Source: Anabaena lutea FACHB-196 (GTDB lineage: Bacteria > Cyanobacteriota > Cyanobacteriia > Cyanobacteriales > Nostocaceae). From it: DNA of 64,000 bases. A program made the translations under genes and the position numbers. Below are positions 16,369 through 25,367 of the stretch, in pieces; position 1 is the first letter of the stretch, and each line of letters begins with the position of its first letter. Location of the stretch: NCBI RefSeq assembly GCF_014698305.1, contig NZ_JACJST010000005.1, positions 186,001-250,000 of the forward strand, read 5' to 3'. Under the pieces are notes generated by a model. That model was not told the origin of the DNA and searched no databases. It saw only the letters and a program-made list of their open reading frames with translations.

Positions 16369-17829
16369 ATGAAAAAAACCCTATTCCTCAGCCCACCTTC
16401 CTTTGATGGCTTTGACGGTGGTGCTGGTTCACGATACCAGGCTAAACGAGAAATTACTTCCTTTTGGTATCCCACATGGTTAGCCCAACCCGCTGCTTTG
16501 GTTCCAGGTAGTAAACTGGTAGATGCGCCACCCCATAATCAAACTGTAGAAGATGTGCTGAAAATTGCCAAAGATTATGAATTGGTAATTATGCACACTA
16601 GTACTCCTTCCCTCGCTAATGATGTCAAGTGTGCTGAAGCCATAAAAGCCCAAAACCCAAATGTGCAGATTGGTTTTGTGGGGGCGCACGTTGCGGTATT
16701 ACCAGAAGAGACACTGCGGGAAAATCCAGTTATCGACTTTGTCTGTCGGAATGAGTTTGACTATACTTGTAAAGAAGTCGCAGAAGGTAAATCTTTGTCA
16801 GAAATCACGGGTTTAAGCTACCGTGACCAAAATTCCCAGATTCGCCATAATGAAGAGCGGGCTTTGATTCATGACTGGGATGCTATGCCCAGTGTACTGC
16901 CAGTTTATGCTCGTGATTTAGATATTAGCAAATATTTCATTGGCTATTTGCTGCATCCTTATATTTCTTTTTACACTGGGCGCGGTTGTCCAGCGAAATG
17001 TACTTTTTGTTTGTGGCCGCAAACCATTGGTGGACACCTTTACCGTCATAAAACTCCAGAAGCGGTAGGAAGGGAAATGGAAGAAGCCAAAGCCTTGTTT
17101 GGGGACAAGGTGCGGGAGTATATGTTTGATGATGACACATTTACTATTGATAAACATCGAGCGATCGCAATTAGCGAACACATGAAGCGGCTAAAACTGA
17201 CTTGGAGTTGCAACGCCCGCGCTAATTTAGACTACGATACTTTAAAAACTTTACGGGATAACGGCTTACGCTTATTGCTTGTGGGTTTTGAATCAGGAAA
17301 TCAAGAAACTCTCAACCGCATCAAAAAAGGTATCAAGCTAGAAGTGGCGCGGGAATTTATGAAAAATTGCCACAAACTCGGTATCACCGTCCACGGTACT
17401 TTTATCATTGGTTTACCGATTGAAACCAAAGAAACTGTAGAAGAAACAATTCGCTTTGCTTGCGAACTCAGTCCCCATACAATTCAAGTTTCTATAGCTG
17501 CACCTTATCCCGGTACAGAACTGTATGAACAAGCTAGGGCTAACGGTTGGTTTGCGAACGAATCATTAGTCGCAACTTCCGGGATTCAAACCTCAACTTT
17601 GCAATATCCTACTCTTTCCAGTGCAGAAATTGAAGATGCTGTTGAGCAAATGTATCGCAAATTCTACTTCCGTCCCAAAGCAATTATTCCCATTGTTCGG
17701 GAAATGTTGACTGATAGACAGATGTTGGTACGTCGTCTGCGAGAAGGTGGAGAGTTTTTCTCTTACTTGAAAGAACGTCGCACCCAGTCTGTCGCTAACG
17801 CTAAAGCAAATCAGACAGCTGTTGTGTAA
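16369..17829 (+). CDS. hpnJ: HpnJ-like radical SAM protein (hopanoid side chain)
   Basis: B12-binding-type radical SAM protein, 486 residues. The Rossmann-like N-terminal domain (to ~190) precedes the radical SAM core with CPAKCTFC (CxxxCxxC, about residues 207-214) and YMFDDDTFTI, VGFESGNQETL, GTFIIGLP. It matches the HpnJ family, which in other bacteria forms the cyclitol ether headgroup of bacteriohopanetetrol after HpnI and HpnK have acted. I start at ATG 16369 rather than TTG 16363. hpnK follows 181 bp downstream. Family assignment is from recall of motifs and context, not a database match. Confidence 0.8.
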   Translation: MKKTLFLSPPSFDGFDGGAGSRYQAKREITSFWYPTWLAQPAALVPGSKLVDAPPHNQTVEDVLKIAKDYELVIMHTSTPSLANDVKCAEAIKAQNPNVQIGFVGAHVAVLPEETLRENPVIDFVCRNEFDYTCKEVAEGKSLSEITGLSYRDQNSQIRHNEERALIHDWDAMPSVLPVYARDLDISKYFIGYLLHPYISFYTGRGCPAKCTFCLWPQTIGGHLYRHKTPEAVGREMEEAKALFGDKVREYMFDDDTFTIDKHRAIAISEHMKRLKLTWSCNARANLDYDTLKTLRDNGLRLLLVGFESGNQETLNRIKKGIKLEVAREFMKNCHKLGITVHGTFIIGLPIETKETVEETIRFACELSPHTIQVSIAAPYPGTELYEQARANGWFANESLVATSGIQTSTLQYPTLSSAEIEDAVEQMYRKFYFRPKAIIPIVREMLTDRQMLVRRLREGGEFFSYLKERRTQSVANAKANQTAVV

Positions 17830-17896
17830 TAGTGTGGAGGCGTTTCAGAGAAGGTTTAAAAAGTTTTAAAGTTTATCGAAAGAACCCCTCTCCAAA

Positions 17897-17919
17897 CCTC
17901 TCCCCGTGGCGGGGAGAGG
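17897..17919. repeat. CCTCTCCCCG hairpin repeat between hpnJ and hpnK
   Basis: CCTCTCCCCG (17897-17906) pairs perfectly with CGGGGAGAGG (17910-17919) around a TGG loop. A common type of cyanobacterial intergenic repeat; it may also stabilise or terminate the hpnJ transcript. Confidence 0.75.
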
Positions 17920-18010
17920 CTTTAAAACTTGGTTTTTGTCTTATGAAAAAGTAAGGTTTTTAGCCGTTTTGAGTAGATATTCAAGATTAAATTGACAAAT
18001 ATGGATATTA

Positions 18011-18916
18011 ATGGTTGAGGAAAAAGAACAAAAACATCGTCGTTTCGCCATTATCAATGGTGATGATTTCGGCTTTTCTCAAGGTGTTAATCAAGCAATT
18101 ATCCAAGCACATAGCCAAGGCGTGCTGACTAGTACTAGTTTAATGGTAAGTGGTGATGCGGCCGAAGATGCGATCGCACTGGCCAAAAATTATCCTGATT
18201 TAGCAGTCGGTTTACACCTGGTGTTGGTTTGCGGTAAATCAGTTTTACCACCTTCACAAATTCCCCATTTAGTAGATTCAGATGGAAACTTTTCTGATAA
18301 TCCTACCCAAGCAGGTTTAAATTATCAATTTAACCAAGCTACCCGTGAGGAACTTCGTCAAGAAATCCGCGCCCAATTAGAAAAATTCCGCGATTCAGGT
18401 TTACAGCTTTCTCATGTAGACGGACATTTACACCTTCATGTTCATCCTGTGATTTTAGGGATTTTAGTTGATTTAGCCAATGAATTTAATATTAAATTAA
18501 TGCGTTTACCATCTGAAGAATTGGCAAAAAGTCTTAAACTTGATCAACGTAATTTACTAATTAAAATAGTTTGGTCTGTAGTGTTTGGACAATTGCGCCG
18601 TTATGGTGAGAATTTATTAAAAGCTCATAATATTGAATTTGCTAACCGAGTTTATGGCTTATTACAAACTAGCAATGTTACAGAAGAATATTTACTAGGT
18701 TTGATACCGCAAATTCAAGCCGATTTCATAGAAATTTATTCTCACCCCGCAATAGTTAACGCTGGAGAACCGTTAAATACTCCAGGAGGTGAAATCGAAC
18801 TTGGGGCGTTATTGAGTGAACGTGTGCGTGAGGCGTTGGTGGTGAATGGGTTTGAGTTGACGAATTATGTAAAGTTGAATTCAGTAGCTGCGTCATCTGC
18901 ACTCAAATACAACTAA
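18011..18916 (+). CDS. hpnK: HpnK-like deacetylase (ChbG/YdjC family)
   Basis: Metal-dependent deacetylase of the YdjC/ChbG family. Ligand motifs: INGDDFGFSQGVNQAI near residue 15 (DD) and SHVDGHLHLHVHP near residue 138 (H-x3-H). HpnK deacetylates the GlcNAc added to bacteriohopanetetrol by HpnI, giving the glucosaminyl form. The neighbouring hpnJ and hpnI homologues support this over a chitooligosaccharide role. 301 residues, ATG start. Confidence 0.8.
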   Translation: MVEEKEQKHRRFAIINGDDFGFSQGVNQAIIQAHSQGVLTSTSLMVSGDAAEDAIALAKNYPDLAVGLHLVLVCGKSVLPPSQIPHLVDSDGNFSDNPTQAGLNYQFNQATREELRQEIRAQLEKFRDSGLQLSHVDGHLHLHVHPVILGILVDLANEFNIKLMRLPSEELAKSLKLDQRNLLIKIVWSVVFGQLRRYGENLLKAHNIEFANRVYGLLQTSNVTEEYLLGLIPQIQADFIEIYSHPAIVNAGEPLNTPGGEIELGALLSERVREALVVNGFELTNYVKLNSVAASSALKYN

Positions 18917-18921
18917 AATCT

Positions 18922-19293
18922 TCATTTCTTAGTGACGGCGTGTTTTTGCAAATCTTCCAAATTACACACCTCCACAGCCCTAGCATGGGTAGCTGAGAGG
19001 ACAACTGGAGGTGCAACCCCAGCCTCAAGAGCTTCTTGCCAACGGGCTGCACACAAACACCAACAATCACCAGGTTTCAAACCGGGAAAATTATATTCAG
19101 GAAAAGGGGTACTCAAGTCGTTTCCTAGAGATTTGGTAAATTCTAAAAATTCTGCTGTCACTTGAGCGCAAACCACGTGCATTCCCATATCTTGGCCACC
19201 TGTTGTACAAAACCCGTCGCGGTAAAACCCTGTCATGGGAGAAGTGCAGCAAATTTCTAAGTTTGTTCCTAATACGTTTTTAGCGTCTGCCAT
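18922..19293 (-). CDS. DUF2237 family protein
   Basis: About 123 residues, starting at MADAKNVLG (19293); a longer frame to 19356 overlaps the ABC gene and is unlikely. Conserved DUF2237 pattern: NVLGTNLEICCTSPMTGFYR, DGFCTTGGQDMGMHVVCAQV, GLKPGDCWCLCAARWQEA, VVLSATHARAVE. Many conserved Cys/His residues suggest metal or redox chemistry, but no function is established. It follows the ABC transporter gene on the same strand with 34 bp between and may be co-transcribed. Confidence 0.85.
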   Translation of the reverse strand: MADAKNVLGTNLEICCTSPMTGFYRDGFCTTGGQDMGMHVVCAQVTAEFLEFTKSLGNDLSTPFPEYNFPGLKPGDCWCLCAARWQEALEAGVAPPVVLSATHARAVEVCNLEDLQKHAVTKK

Positions 19294-19327
19294 ATTTAAT
19301 CCTAATGTTATCCTATAACTATAAATT

Positions 19328-20956
19328 TTAAAGGCAATATTCCTTGTTATACTCAATTTTACCGTAGTCTAGTTTAATGATGCGGTCGGCTAGATGAAAA
19401 TAGCGATCATCATGGCTAATTACTAGGATGGTTTTACCTTTTTTTCGCAATTCTGGTAATAACTGAGTATAGAATATTTCTTTAAATATGGGATCTTGGT
19501 CTGCTGCCCATTCATCAAATAAATAAATTGGTCTATCTTCTAAATAAGCTGTTAGCAAAGCTAATCTCTTTCGCTGTCCTTGAGAAAGTGCTGTGGTAGA
19601 AAGTTGCCCGTTTTCAATTTTTACTTTATGGTCTAATTGTAATTTTTTAATATATTCTCTCGCTTCAAAATCTAGAGCGCTATTTTCTAAACCCAAAAGT
19701 TCTTCAAATAAATAGAAGTCGGAGAAAACAACGGCAAAATGTTGGCGATACCATTCACGATTTTGATCATTAATTAATTCTCCATCAAAGACAATTTCTC
19801 CATTTTCAGGAATGTATAATCCAGTAATTAATTTAGCTAGGGTAGATTTACCGCTACCGTTTCCACCAACAATGAATATTATTTCTTGAGGATAGATCGT
19901 CAAATCAATTGAACCAAGAATAAAGTTGTTATCTTCTTGTTCTCTGTAATAAGTGTGGGTAATACCATGAAGTTGTAAACTTTGCCAGAAATATTGAATA
20001 GGATGCGGTAATGTTGAGATTTCTGCCCGATTACCTAGAGATAAACCTAGAGATTCTATTTTTTGTAAGGCTATATCGGCTTTGCTAATTTGAGGAAGAT
20101 TACTAACAATATTATCCATCGGCAACATCAAATAAGTGAAAGTTAGAATATAGCTGGAAAGGGTTTGAGGACTGATAGGCAAAAATTTAGGTAATGCAAA
20201 TAATAAAAAACCCATTGCGAAAAAAAACAGCAGCTTACCCCAACTAGTAGTTGCCGCAAATAAAGTCAAACCATCAATATTATGACGGCGAAATTGGCTG
20301 GCAGTTGATTGTAAATTTTTTGTTAAAAAAACTTGACGGCGTTGATAGTTAAGTTTAAGTTCTTTGATGCCATCTGTAATAGTTGCTAAATGCTTAAATA
20401 GTAAATCTTGATCTTCACGGGCAAGGGCTAATAATTGCGCTCCTCTATTTAACAACCATTGGCAGCTACCGATACCCACTACCATTAAAATAACTAGCAT
20501 TAATAATACTAACCAAGATAGGCAGGTGATATAAACCAAACAACCCAAAACAGTTGCTAAATCAATGCACATAAAAGGTACTATATATACAGCATTGGCA
20601 ACAGCTTGGACATCTTCTGTTAAAGTTGCTAATAGTCGAGAATTTCCGATTTGTTCCAGATGACTTAACTCAGAAGCAAGTATTTGCCGACTCAAGCGCA
20701 TTCTTAATTGTAAAATTGCATTTTGAGAGAGGCGAATTAGCATTACTTGTGTAATGATGCTGGTAATCAGAGCGATAATTACTAAAGCCAAAAATCCCCA
20801 AGCGATGGATATTAAAGGTAAAGTATATTCTTGATTTGCGCCACTGCTAATGAGGGCAATTAGTCCAGCACTACTAGCACCACTCAAAAAACCGGTAAAG
20901 ATGGCGATCGCTACCATCACCCAAGAAGAACGTAGAAGAAAGTAAATTACATTCAT
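19328..20956 (-). CDS. Cyclic-peptide-exporter-type ABC transporter (fused membrane and ATPase domains)
   Basis: 542 residues: about six membrane spans in the first ~290 residues, then an ABC ATPase with Walker A GGNGSGKSTLAK, signature LSQGQRKRLAL, Walker B PIYLFDEWAADQDP and switch His in VISHDDRY. The layout and the DEWAADQDP box resemble the PvdE/SyrD-type exporter family. These export siderophore precursors or cyclic peptides; substrate here is unknown and no peptide synthetase is nearby. Its ATG abuts the divergent hpnI GTG (20956/20957), so both genes share regulatory DNA located inside each other's 5' coding regions. Confidence 0.85.
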   Translation of the reverse strand: MNVIYFLLRSSWVMVAIAIFTGFLSGASSAGLIALISSGANQEYTLPLISIAWGFLALVIIALITSIITQVMLIRLSQNAILQLRMRLSRQILASELSHLEQIGNSRLLATLTEDVQAVANAVYIVPFMCIDLATVLGCLVYITCLSWLVLLMLVILMVVGIGSCQWLLNRGAQLLALAREDQDLLFKHLATITDGIKELKLNYQRRQVFLTKNLQSTASQFRRHNIDGLTLFAATTSWGKLLFFFAMGFLLFALPKFLPISPQTLSSYILTFTYLMLPMDNIVSNLPQISKADIALQKIESLGLSLGNRAEISTLPHPIQYFWQSLQLHGITHTYYREQEDNNFILGSIDLTIYPQEIIFIVGGNGSGKSTLAKLITGLYIPENGEIVFDGELINDQNREWYRQHFAVVFSDFYLFEELLGLENSALDFEAREYIKKLQLDHKVKIENGQLSTTALSQGQRKRLALLTAYLEDRPIYLFDEWAADQDPIFKEIFYTQLLPELRKKGKTILVISHDDRYFHLADRIIKLDYGKIEYNKEYCL

Positions 20957-22117
20957 GTGCGAATTGTCAGTTATCAGTTGTCAGCCATTTTAGTTACTGC
21001 CTCCTTTTGTTTATCAGCAGTTTTATTCTACTGTTACGGGATTTATGCGGCGATCGCATTTCGGCGTTTTCCCTCTCCCGTCAATCCCGAATTTCATCCA
21101 CCTTTAACCATTCTCAAACCACTTTGTGGAATAGATGAAGAGACTTACACCAATCTAGCCTCATTTTGTCAGCAGTATTACCCAGAATACCAGATTGTCT
21201 TCGGGGTAAGGGATTTGATCGACCCCAGTATAGAAATTGTAGAAAGGCTAATTCAGCAATTTCCCCATGTGGATATTAGCTTAGTTGTCAAGGATGAAAT
21301 TATTGGCACAAACTTGAAAGTAAGTAACTTAGCCCATGCTTTCACCACAGCCAAACATGACATATTAGTTATCGCTGATAGTGATATTCGTGTTGACAAA
21401 GATTATTTACAACAGATTATCCAACCGCTAACTGATCAAGGTGTTGGTGTTGTCACTTGCTTATATCGTTCCTTAGCCAGGGGATGGGTAGCCGCATTAG
21501 ACGGAATCGGTACTGCTACAGACTTTCATACAGGCGTTTTAGTCAGCAATCAATTAGAAGGAATAAAATTTGCTCTCGGTTCTACGATAGTCATTCGTAA
21601 ACAAGTGCTGGAAACAATTGGTGGCTTTAAAGCGATCGCAGATTATCTTGCTGACGATTTTCAACTTGGCTACCTCCCAGCCCAAGCAGGTTATAAAGTC
21701 ATATTATCTAATTATATAGTTGATCATGTTTTAGGTACTAGCAACCTGAGCGATACCATCAAACGCCAAATCCGCTGGGCTAGGTGTATCCGTGTTTCTC
21801 GTCCTTGGGGTTATTTAGGACTCGTCTTTACCTACGGAACAGTTTCTAGTTTGTTGTTGTTGATAACTAGCGGTGGTTCTATACTCGGCTGGACTGCGTT
21901 AATTATTATCTGGGGAATGCGGTTAGTTATGGGTTGGGTTGTGGGAGTCAATGTTTTGCATGATCCCATCGCCAAAAAGTTTTTATGGCTAATCCCTCTA
22001 CGCGACTTGCTGCATTTCTTCATCTGGTGCTACAGCTTTTTTGGTAACACCATTGAATGGCGCGGACAGCGAATGAAGTTGACTCCAGAGGGTAAGTTGG
22101 TGGTAATTTCTATATAG
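20957..22117 (+). CDS. hpnI: HpnI-like hopanoid glycosyltransferase (GT2/GT21 type)
   Basis: Membrane glycosyltransferase similar to ceramide glucosyltransferase. An N-terminal membrane segment (~10-35) is followed by the catalytic domain: LTILKPLCGIDEETYTNL, IADSDIRV (DxD-like), ADDFQLGY and QIRWARCIRVSRPWGY (QxxRW motif), then C-terminal spans. HpnI transfers GlcNAc to bacteriohopanetetrol. The GTG at 20957 directly follows the divergent ABC gene's start; the first codons (VSYQLSA) are encoded by the heptamer-like CAGTTATCAGTTGTCAG, so the true start may be further in. Confidence 0.8.
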   Translation: MRIVSYQLSAILVTASFCLSAVLFYCYGIYAAIAFRRFPSPVNPEFHPPLTILKPLCGIDEETYTNLASFCQQYYPEYQIVFGVRDLIDPSIEIVERLIQQFPHVDISLVVKDEIIGTNLKVSNLAHAFTTAKHDILVIADSDIRVDKDYLQQIIQPLTDQGVGVVTCLYRSLARGWVAALDGIGTATDFHTGVLVSNQLEGIKFALGSTIVIRKQVLETIGGFKAIADYLADDFQLGYLPAQAGYKVILSNYIVDHVLGTSNLSDTIKRQIRWARCIRVSRPWGYLGLVFTYGTVSSLLLLITSGGSILGWTALIIIWGMRLVMGWVVGVNVLHDPIAKKFLWLIPLRDLLHFFIWCYSFFGNTIEWRGQRMKLTPEGKLVVISI

Positions 22118-22183
22118 GGAGTAAAGGCAAGGAAACCCCGCCCCTACATAGAATATGAACGACGATTTTCATCGTCAAGGCTT

Positions 22184-23299
22184 TTACAGGCGACGTAACC
22201 AGGTAGATTGTTCCCAAACAGCTTGCAGGGAAACAAGATTTTGGCGATTAAACCAATGTTTCCAAGCCGCTTTCAGATTTCCCTTGGCTGCTGCTTGCAC
22301 CCCATCACTAACAGCCACACCAATATGTTGCATGACGCTAGAGTCGCGGTAGCAATCAATCATACAAGCTGTACAACCATCGCGCACCCGTTGGGAACCA
22401 TCAAACTCTGTGATATGACACATGGGTTTCTCCCAGTTGTGGCAACGATAAAGGTTAAGATGCCAGTCTAGATAAAATAATTTCCAGCCACCAAGACACC
22501 CAAATTGCTCTGGTTCTCCCCGTAAATGACGCTGCATATCTTCAATAGAGGCGGTAGGATTGACAACCGCAAAGTCGCGTTTTAGGGCTTTGACAGTTTC
22601 AAAAAGTTGATTTAATTCCTCCGCAGTGTAGTTGACTAAGTCCGATTCGGCATAACCAAGATAGGATGAGCCAAGGGTGGTTAGAGGATAGGAGAAAGTG
22701 ACACTGTCAAACCCTAAAGACTTCAAAAAAGGTGGTAGTTGATTATAATCTTCTATCAATCTACTCATAGTGACAGAAGCTGTAGTACTGATATTGCGTC
22801 GTTGGAAATGAGTATTAGCTTCTTGAATGCGATCGCATACTCCTCTAAGTCCCCGGTTTTGCTCATGTTTCTGGGCTTCAGCCGCATCAATAGAAATAAT
22901 CACACTCATCAACCCAGCATCAGCTAACTCATCAATCCGTTTTGGTGTCAGCAGTGAGCCATTTGTTACCAACATCGTTGCCATACCAAGGCTAGAAGCA
23001 TGAGCAATCATCTCATTTAAATCTGGATGAGCCATTGGTTCACCACCCACATATATAAGAAAATAGACTCCATTCCGGTAAAGAATTTCCGCCGCTTGTT
23101 TTGCCTGTGCCAATGTGACAGAATGCCGCTCATCTATCGGCATCTTATCCACAGCAAAACTACAGAACCCACAACGGGCATTACACACACTGGTAATAGC
23201 AAATTGACAAGTCGAAGGCCCCCCATCCAGTAATCCTTGTCGAGCAAGTTCCCAAAATGAACGCCGTTTTGCACCTAAAACCGGGCTACTTTTTGACAT
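22184..23299 (-). CDS. Radical SAM protein with C-terminal Cys-rich (SPASM-like) region
   Basis: 371 residues. The 4Fe-4S SAM motif is CNARCGFC (about residues 38-45), followed by LIYVGGEPMAHPDL (GGE motif) and ISIDAAEAQKHEQNRG. The C-terminal region FGCLGG, LYRCHNW, PMCHITEF and GCTACMIDCYRD supplies extra cysteines, as in SPASM/twitch auxiliary-cluster domains. It converges on hpnI. Its N-terminus does not match HpnH (adenosylhopane synthase) as I know it, so I leave it unnamed; a role in the neighbouring hopanoid-type pathway is only positional inference. Confidence 0.85.
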   Translation of the reverse strand: MSKSSPVLGAKRRSFWELARQGLLDGGPSTCQFAITSVCNARCGFCSFAVDKMPIDERHSVTLAQAKQAAEILYRNGVYFLIYVGGEPMAHPDLNEMIAHASSLGMATMLVTNGSLLTPKRIDELADAGLMSVIISIDAAEAQKHEQNRGLRGVCDRIQEANTHFQRRNISTTASVTMSRLIEDYNQLPPFLKSLGFDSVTFSYPLTTLGSSYLGYAESDLVNYTAEELNQLFETVKALKRDFAVVNPTASIEDMQRHLRGEPEQFGCLGGWKLFYLDWHLNLYRCHNWEKPMCHITEFDGSQRVRDGCTACMIDCYRDSSVMQHIGVAVSDGVQAAAKGNLKAAWKHWFNRQNLVSLQAVWEQSTWLRRL

Positions 23300-23640
23300 A
23301 AAATTTTTCTCGTAATTTGATAATTTATTGAGTAAATGTACTAATACCTATAGTTTTGAGCCTAAAAATCAATATTAAGCTGTTACACATCTAGTTTGCA
23401 CATTAAGGGTGCAGAGCGAGGAAAAGTCGTTTTGATTCGGTGAAATCGAATAATTTACAGCAGATTTCAGGTTCCAGGAGGTACAAAATTTAAGAACAAA
23501 GCCATATAAAACAAGAGTTTCAACCCTGTGAAGAGTTCCCTAAGAGATCGCTATAAAAAAAGTAACCCACTCCACTGCCGGAATAGGTTACTTTTTTATG
23601 TAATTTAGGGGGTTAGGTGATTTAGCTGAGTGGAGGCTAC
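23300..23640. other. Intergenic region upstream of the radical SAM gene and downstream of rbp
   Basis: A 341-bp spacer with the minus-strand promoter region of the radical SAM gene (unresolved) and the terminator at 23555-23597. Nothing else recognised. Confidence 0.5.
23555..23597. terminator. Terminator downstream of the RNA-binding protein gene
   Basis: AAAAAAAGTAACC (23555-23567) pairs with GGTTACTTTTTT (23586-23597). With A- and T-tracts on both sides, it works as a minus-strand terminator for the rbp gene and could act in both directions. Confidence 0.85.
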
Positions 23641-23973
23641 TTAGTAGCGACCACGACCGCCACCACCACCGCCACCGCCGTAGCCGCCGCGTCCGCCGCC
23701 GCCACCACCACCGAAGGAACCACCACGGTCTTCCTTGGGCTTGGCTTTATTAACTTTCAAATCACGTCCCATCCATTCAGCACCATCAAGAGCTTCGATA
23801 GCTGCTGTTTCTTCTGCATCTGTACCCATTTCCACGAAAGCAAAACCGCGAACACGGCCAGTTTCCCGATCGGTGGGAATCTGCACGCGCTTAACAGTAC
23901 CGTATTCTGCGAATACAGCTGATAGAGCGTCCTGTGTAACTTCGTAAGAAAGATTGCCTACGTAAACTGACAT
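23641..23973 (-). CDS. RRM-type glycine-rich RNA-binding protein (Rbp)
   Basis: 110 residues: one RNA-recognition motif (RNP2 VYVGNLSY at residues 3-10, RNP1 RGFAFVEM at ~43-50) and a Gly/Arg-rich tail from ~84 to the end. This is the cyanobacterial Rbp family, single-RRM proteins often cold-induced and implicated in mRNA localisation; the Gly-rich tail is typical of the cold-regulated subgroup. It is followed by a strong terminator. The start MSVYVGNLSY is the family start. The long untranslated leader is typical of cold-regulated rbp genes. Confidence 0.95.
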   Translation of the reverse strand: MSVYVGNLSYEVTQDALSAVFAEYGTVKRVQIPTDRETGRVRGFAFVEMGTDAEETAAIEALDGAEWMGRDLKVNKAKPKEDRGGSFGGGGGGGRGGYGGGGGGGGRGRY

Positions 23974-24385
23974 AGATTACTTTGTGTCCAAAACCATCGG
24001 GTGTAGAGATTTAGATTTTGGAGAGAAGTCTGTAAATACCAAAAGGGAAAAACCTATCAATACTAACAACACACACTGCCGCCAAATCAAGTCTCACCTT
24101 TTTATAATGACACACCAGCCAGAATTTTGGGGGAAATTTTTGTAAATTTTTTGTAAAAAATTATTTCCCCTCTTGAGAAGCTCTCCAGCCTACAAATTGC
24201 ATCATTATTTTAGGCAAAACCGACCTATTGCTCTCCCCTGCTGACTAAAAGTAATGTGTTGGAGAGCAACACAGTATTAAGTTCAACTCTAACGACAGCA
24301 ACAACTAATCCCGTTTCACTTTCAGGTTGAGACAGATAGACGCGGAGATTCATTTGTAGCTTTAATTAAGTGAATTGATATAGAG
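23974..24385. other. Long leader region of rbp and spacer
   Basis: 412 bp between the rbp start and the end of the lyase gene. It would hold the rbp promoter and 5' leader (minus strand). One inverted pair is visible: TTGCTCTCC near 24230 with GGAGAGCAA near 24262-24270. No coding sequence seen. Confidence 0.5.
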
Positions 24386-24922
24386 TTATACTCGCTTTTC
24401 CAAATATTGACCAATCATCAACTGCTCACCAGCACGGGAAATGATACTCTGTCTGGTGCGGTATTTGCTGCCAATAAGCTTGATTTCTTCCTCAAAGACG
24501 GAACTGTTGTACTCAGTTCGCAAAGACAGGGTTTGGAAATTGGAGAAATAATATTGAGCCGTAACTGGTTTGGTTGTAGCGAAACCGCGATCGCGGTACA
24601 AGATATTTCCCAAAGCACCAAACAGCGTGCAGCCCTGCGATTCTTTTCCGGGTTTTAGTACATCGGTACTTTCCCAACTCACTTGGGCACCACAGGTCAA
24701 AATTTCTAACTTGGACAAATCATGTAACTGAGCCAGGTTGTGCAATTCCTCACAACCCTGTTCTAAAAACCGGATGGTGATTAGACTCTCCACCTCTTTG
24801 GTTTCTCCCTGGGGTAGGGTGTAATATCGCCGTTCAGATCGCCACTCACCTACTGATGCTTGGAAAAATTCCGCAATCTGCTGTTCATTGGTAGTTTGGA
24901 CAATTTTCAGGGATGATGTCAC
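24386..24922 (-). CDS. Phycobiliprotein chromophore lyase, CpcS/CpeS family
   Basis: 178 residues of the CpcS/CpeS/CpcU lyase family, lipocalin-like beta-barrel proteins that attach phycocyanobilin to conserved cysteines of phycobiliproteins. Family pattern: FFQASVGEWRSERRYYTL near residue 19, VSWEST, GNILYRDRGFATTKPVTAQYYF, LSLRTEYNSSVFEEEIKLIG, KYRTRQSII. The S-x-G-E-W-R-S-E-R-R-Y-Y motif is diagnostic. It may be the CpcU-like rather than the CpcS-like branch, which I cannot settle, so no symbol is given. A lone gene, divergent from the RND operon across ~440 bp. Confidence 0.88.
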   Translation of the reverse strand: MTSSLKIVQTTNEQQIAEFFQASVGEWRSERRYYTLPQGETKEVESLITIRFLEQGCEELHNLAQLHDLSKLEILTCGAQVSWESTDVLKPGKESQGCTLFGALGNILYRDRGFATTKPVTAQYYFSNFQTLSLRTEYNSSVFEEEIKLIGSKYRTRQSIISRAGEQLMIGQYLEKRV

Positions 24923-25367
24923 TCTTTACCTTCCTTACATAGATAGAGTCGCTGTAGTGTCAATCTGCTCACCAATCTGGCTATGAGTACAATGGCTCAA
25001 AAATCAATCTTTGTTTAATATTCTTAATATATAGTCAAAATCATAGAAATACTAGCCTTAGAGACAAATTTTTGGATTGAGGAAATACGAAAAAGGGAAA
25101 GAATTAAGAATTATCTGCCTTTTGACCGCTTTTAACCATGACTAATTTCCTATTACCCATTTCCCGAAAAATATTTATACTAATTTTATGATTTCATATA
25201 GATTAGGATTTTGAAACTTTTGTTGAGCAAAAATAGTGATTTTAACTACAAAAATTGCGGAAAAAAAGATTAAATATCGTCTGTTTTTCTGTGATTTATT
25301 TTATGCAAAATAGTTTGCTCATAAACGGTTGTTTAACTGTAAAAACTCCCAAATAGGAGAAAAATTC
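24923..25367. other. Divergent promoter region between the lyase gene and the RND operon
   Basis: AT-rich 445 bp between divergent starts; it should hold both promoters. I see no unambiguous -35/-10 pair or operator. A frame could be extended upstream to TTG 25329, but the AGGAG site at ~25355 favours the ATG at 25368. Confidence 0.45.

Noticed and set aside
22184-23299. Naming the radical SAM protein HpnH
   Set aside because: It has the CxxxCxxC motif and sits by hpn genes, but the N-terminus and C-terminal Cys-rich region differ from HpnH as known to me.
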